Source: JANQSP01 sp965226095
GTDB taxonomy: Bacteria > Bdellovibrionota > Bdellovibrionia > Bdellovibrionales > UBA1609
Reading direction: 5' to 3'
Assembly (NCBI GenBank): GCA_965226095.1
Contig: OZ245336.1
Location: 1 to 64,000, forward strand
Length of the DNA: 64,000 nucleotides
Numbering within the stretch: the first letter of the stretch is position 1; every line of letters begins with the position of its first letter. Made by a program: the position numbers and the translations under genes. The notes beneath the pieces were generated by a model that saw only the letters and a list, made by a program, of their open reading frames with translations, had not been told where the DNA came from and ran no database searches. Shown in pieces: positions 61,425-64,000 of this stretch.

Positions 61425-62017
61425 TTGCTTATCTAAAAGGTATAATCACACAAAAAGATCTGGAAACAGCCATCCTGGATGTTAATGGAGTAGGCTATGA
61501 AGTCTGTGTTTCGTCCAAAACTTTAGAAAGTTTAAATACCGGCGCACCAACAGAATTATTGATATATACCTGTATGCGAGCGGATTCTTTAAAACTCTAC
61601 GGTTTTTCCGAACCACTTGAAAAAAAATTGTTTTTAGCGCTTATTGGCATTAATGGCGTGGGACCAAAAATGGCCTTAGCTCTTTTATCAAAAGTTCCCT
61701 CTTTTGAAGCTTTATTGGAAATGATAGAAACAGAAGATATAAAAAACCTTTCCAGCCTACCTCGTGTGGGGCGAAAAAAAGCTCAACAGATTATATTAGC
61801 TTTAAAAGGAAAGTTGAAAGAGGAATGGCAAAGTATACAATCCACCGGGAAAATAAAATTACCTTCAGAAGAAACAGAGCAATTTCTTATTTCTGCTTTA
61901 CTCAACCTGGGCTTTAGGATGAATGAAATAAAATCCGCTTTGAATCAACTGGAAACAGGTCTCAGCAAGGAGGAAGGGCTTAAAAAAGCTCTCTACTGTT
62001 TACAACCTGGAAAATAA
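61421..62017 (+). CDS. ruvA: Holliday junction branch migration protein RuvA
   Basis: RuvA (198 residues) binds the four-way junction as a tetramer and loads RuvB. Domain I starts MIAYLKGIITQKDLETAILD; the middle has the helix-hairpin-helix pairs GINGVGPKMALALL and LPRVGRKKAQQIILALKGKL. The C-terminal domain (FLISALLNLGFRMNEIKSAL) contacts RuvB. Start overlaps the ruvC stop. 38 bases separate it from ruvB. Confidence 0.97.
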   Translation: MIAYLKGIITQKDLETAILDVNGVGYEVCVSSKTLESLNTGAPTELLIYTCMRADSLKLYGFSEPLEKKLFLALIGINGVGPKMALALLSKVPSFEALLEMIETEDIKNLSSLPRVGRKKAQQIILALKGKLKEEWQSIQSTGKIKLPSEETEQFLISALLNLGFRMNEIKSALNQLETGLSKEEGLKKALYCLQPGK

Positions 62018-62055
62018 GTGTTTTTTTTTAAAAAAACTTTTATGATGGAATCATT

Positions 62056-63117
62056 ATGGACCCACAACAAGATAAAGACAGATCCTTTTCGAGGATAACC
62101 AAACATAGTTCTACACAGCAAAAAACTGTGGAAACACAAGTGATGGAGACAAAAAAAGAAAAAGAAAGTTTGAATAATTTACGACCTACTCGTTTCACTG
62201 ATTTCCCAGGACAAGATACAGTTAAAGACAAATTAAAAGTGTTTGTAACGGCCAGCATGAAAAGAGGAGAGCCTTTGGATCATTGTCTGCTGAGTGGACC
62301 GCCAGGCTTGGGAAAAACCACCTTGGCACATATCATTGCCAACACTTTAAAAATGGAATTGAAATCCACTTCAGGACCAGCTATTCGAAGAAAAGGGGAT
62401 ATTGCCGCTATCTTAACCACTATGAAGCCTGGTACTGTTTTGTTTATTGATGAAATTCATCGTCTGTCAATGGATGTGGAAGAATATTTATATAGTGCCA
62501 TGGAGGATTTTTATATTGATATTGTTACCGGGGAAGGTTTTGGCGCCAGAAGCATTCAATTTCAACTGCCGCCTTTTACATTGATAGGGGCCACCACCAG
62601 AGTGGGCCTACTAAAAGCTCCCTTCAGAAATCGATTTGGAATTATAGAACGCCTGTCGCTTTACAATGAAAAAGCACTGGAAATCATTATTTCCCGTTCT
62701 GCCAGATTACTGAATATCACCACGACAAAAGAAGGAGCGCATGAAATTGCCCGACGAAGCCGTGGCACACCCAGGGTAGCTAATCGCCTATTAAAAAGAG
62801 TAAGGGATTTTGTTCAAGTCCACGGCACTGGTTGCATTGATCAACCACAAGCTATAAAAGCATTGGAATATTTAGGAGTAGATAAACAAGGCTTGGATTT
62901 TATGGATTTGAAAATTTTAAATTTAATAAAAACCACCTTTCAGGGAGGACCCGTAGGTGTAGACACGCTGTCGGCAGTCCTGGGAGAGGAAACAGATACA
63001 ATAGAAGATTTTCATGAACCATTTCTCATTCAACAGGGTTTTATTCAAAAAACAGCTCGAGGACGGGTACTCACAAAACTGGCTCAGCTTCATCTGGAAC
63101 AAAAACAAAAAAAGTAA
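62056..63117 (+). CDS. ruvB: Holliday junction branch migration helicase RuvB
   Basis: AAA+ motor (353 residues) that drives branch migration. It has Walker A SGPPGLGKTTLAHIIA, Walker B VLFIDEIHRLS, sensor 1 GATTRVGLLKAPFRNRFG and the arginine-rich RSRGTPRVANRLLKRVRDF, followed by a winged helix (LIQQGFIQKTARGRVLTKLA). The N-terminus (about 40 residues before LRPTRFTDF) is longer and Lys/Glu/Gln-rich than in E. coli. In the ruvCAB operon, followed 13 bases later by ald. Confidence 0.97.
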   Translation: MDPQQDKDRSFSRITKHSSTQQKTVETQVMETKKEKESLNNLRPTRFTDFPGQDTVKDKLKVFVTASMKRGEPLDHCLLSGPPGLGKTTLAHIIANTLKMELKSTSGPAIRRKGDIAAILTTMKPGTVLFIDEIHRLSMDVEEYLYSAMEDFYIDIVTGEGFGARSIQFQLPPFTLIGATTRVGLLKAPFRNRFGIIERLSLYNEKALEIIISRSARLLNITTTKEGAHEIARRSRGTPRVANRLLKRVRDFVQVHGTGCIDQPQAIKALEYLGVDKQGLDFMDLKILNLIKTTFQGGPVGVDTLSAVLGEETDTIEDFHEPFLIQQGFIQKTARGRVLTKLAQLHLEQKQKK

Positions 63118-63130
63118 CAAGGAAGAAACA

Positions 63131-64000
63131 ATGATTATTGGAGTACCCAAAGAAATAAAACAAGCAGAATATCGCGTAGGCCTTACAGACAATAATGTTC
63201 GTTACCTGGTAAAAAACGGACACAGAGTATTAGTGCAAACTCAAGCCGGCAAAGGAGTCTTGATTACTGATGAACACTACATTCATGCTGGTGCAGAAAT
63301 CATTCCCACTATTGAAGAACTCTATCAACAAGCAGAAATGATTATAAAAGTGAAGGAACCCTTACCGGAAGAATATGATCTGTTACAGGAAGATCAAATT
63401 CTTTATACTTTTTTACATCTGGCACCAGACATTAACTTAACCAAAGCTTTGCTCAGAAGAAAAGTCAAAGCTGTTGCTTATGAAACAATACAAAAAGAAG
63501 ATGGTTCTTTACCACTCCTGGCACCTATGAGTGAAGTGGCCGGCCGGCTAGCGACACAGGTAGGAGCTACTTGTCTGCAAAAAGATCATGGAGGCAAAGG
63601 AATTCTCTTGGGAGGAGTTCCTGGTGTTCAACAAGGACACACTGTTATCATAGGATGTGGTAATGTTGGGCTAAATGCCGCAGTGATAGCTATTGGCCTG
63701 GGCTCTAAAGTCACTATTTTGGACGCAAATCCTCGTCGACTGGAATATATTGATCAATTATATTATGGAAGAATACAAACACTGCACTCCACGCCAGAAA
63801 ATTTAATAGAAACTGTTCAAACAGCGGATCTACTAATTGGTGCTGTACTTCTAACAGGTCGTAAAGCCCCTAAGTTGGTCAATAAAGAAATGGTAGCTTC
63901 CATGTCAGAAGGCAGTGTCATCGTGGATGTGTCTATAGATCAAGGAGGGTGTATAGAAACCTCTCATCTTACTTCTCATGAAGATCCTATTTTTATTTAC
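63131..64000 (+). CDS. ald: Alanine dehydrogenase (5' part; runs off the window)
   Basis: The open frame starts at ATG 63131 and continues to the end of the window (about 290 codons seen of about 370). It catalyses the reversible NAD-dependent deamination of L-alanine to pyruvate. Signatures: MIIGVPKEIKQAEYRVGLTD, VKVKEPLPEEYDLL-type start of the substrate region, FLHLAPD, and the NAD motif IIGCGNVGLNAAVIAIGLG. The block LGGVPGVQQG is typical of Ald. A PntA subunit shares the fold, but the alanine dehydrogenase blocks fit better. It is 13 bases after ruvB. Confidence 0.93.
   Translation, partial: MIIGVPKEIKQAEYRVGLTDNNVRYLVKNGHRVLVQTQAGKGVLITDEHYIHAGAEIIPTIEELYQQAEMIIKVKEPLPEEYDLLQEDQILYTFLHLAPDINLTKALLRRKVKAVAYETIQKEDGSLPLLAPMSEVAGRLATQVGATCLQKDHGGKGILLGGVPGVQQGHTVIIGCGNVGLNAAVIAIGLGSKVTILDANPRRLEYIDQLYYGRIQTLHSTPENLIETVQTADLLIGAVLLTGRKAPKLVNKEMVASMSEGSVIVDVSIDQGGCIETSHLTSHEDPIFIY

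Overview
The window is about 64 kb of AT-rich DNA from a Gram-negative bacterium. The sequence shows an outer-membrane TamA/TamB pair, several lipoproteins, a full peptidoglycan and division gene set, heme A synthase, and RuvABC. The disrupted HNH gene, the long Lgt, the VWA lipoprotein and the many small secreted proteins recall Bdellovibrionota/Oligoflexia-type or other deltaproteobacteria-like lineages. That placement is inference. The large SRCR/cadherin/LRR protein suggests contact with eukaryotic or other prey/host cells.

Layout. 0.2-4 kb: tRNA-Leu(UAA), a small heat-shock protein, a frameshifted HNH gene carrying palindromic repeats, a 17-bp tandem repeat, and ctaA, whose 3' end is duplicated. 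4-9 kb: trpS, a VWA lipoprotein, serS, an orphan DNA methyltransferase and a Maf pyrophosphatase. 9-13 kb: a DEAH helicase with six C-terminal repeats and a small exported protein overlapping its start, then a gene remnant. 13-20.5 kb: lgt, a toxin-antitoxin pair bounded by a second copy of the lgt 3' end, a lipoprotein, a ComEC-like hydrolase, a TerB-like protein, a HIT gene that seems to start at ATT, rpmE (type B), and a peptide-transporter binding protein plus one permease. 20.5-31 kb is accessory: secreted proteins (one pair in a 0.88-kb tandem duplication), decayed DUF4041/T5orf172 and LRR fragments, and a 6.8-kb frameshifted gene for a reprolysin-like metalloprotease with five SRCR, six cadherin-like and many leucine-rich repeats.

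31-41 kb is core: ahcY-murC-murB-purE-namZ on the plus strand face ddl-ftsQ-ftsA-ftsZ on the minus strand, so the usual division/cell-wall cluster has been split and inverted. 41-46 kb is accessory: an Arg/His/Asp-rich secreted protein and two tandemly duplicated genes of about 65-residue repeats that match the helicase repeats; the second has its signal peptide out of frame. 46-64 kb: corA, a conserved gene overlapping glutamine synthetase II, a heptad-repeat protein, a CHAP-like lipoprotein, a minus-strand run (TPR protein, efp, helical protein, tamB, tamA, gpmA), ruvC-ruvA-ruvB, and the 5' part of alanine dehydrogenase running off the end.

Two themes recur. One is exported repeat proteins that expand by tandem duplication. 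The other is a dispersed family of short perfect palindromes (outer arms CTGAAA...TTTCAG, or CTTGAAAAGCC...GGCTTTTCAAG) found at gene ends, inside a gene and at the edges of duplicated gene ends.
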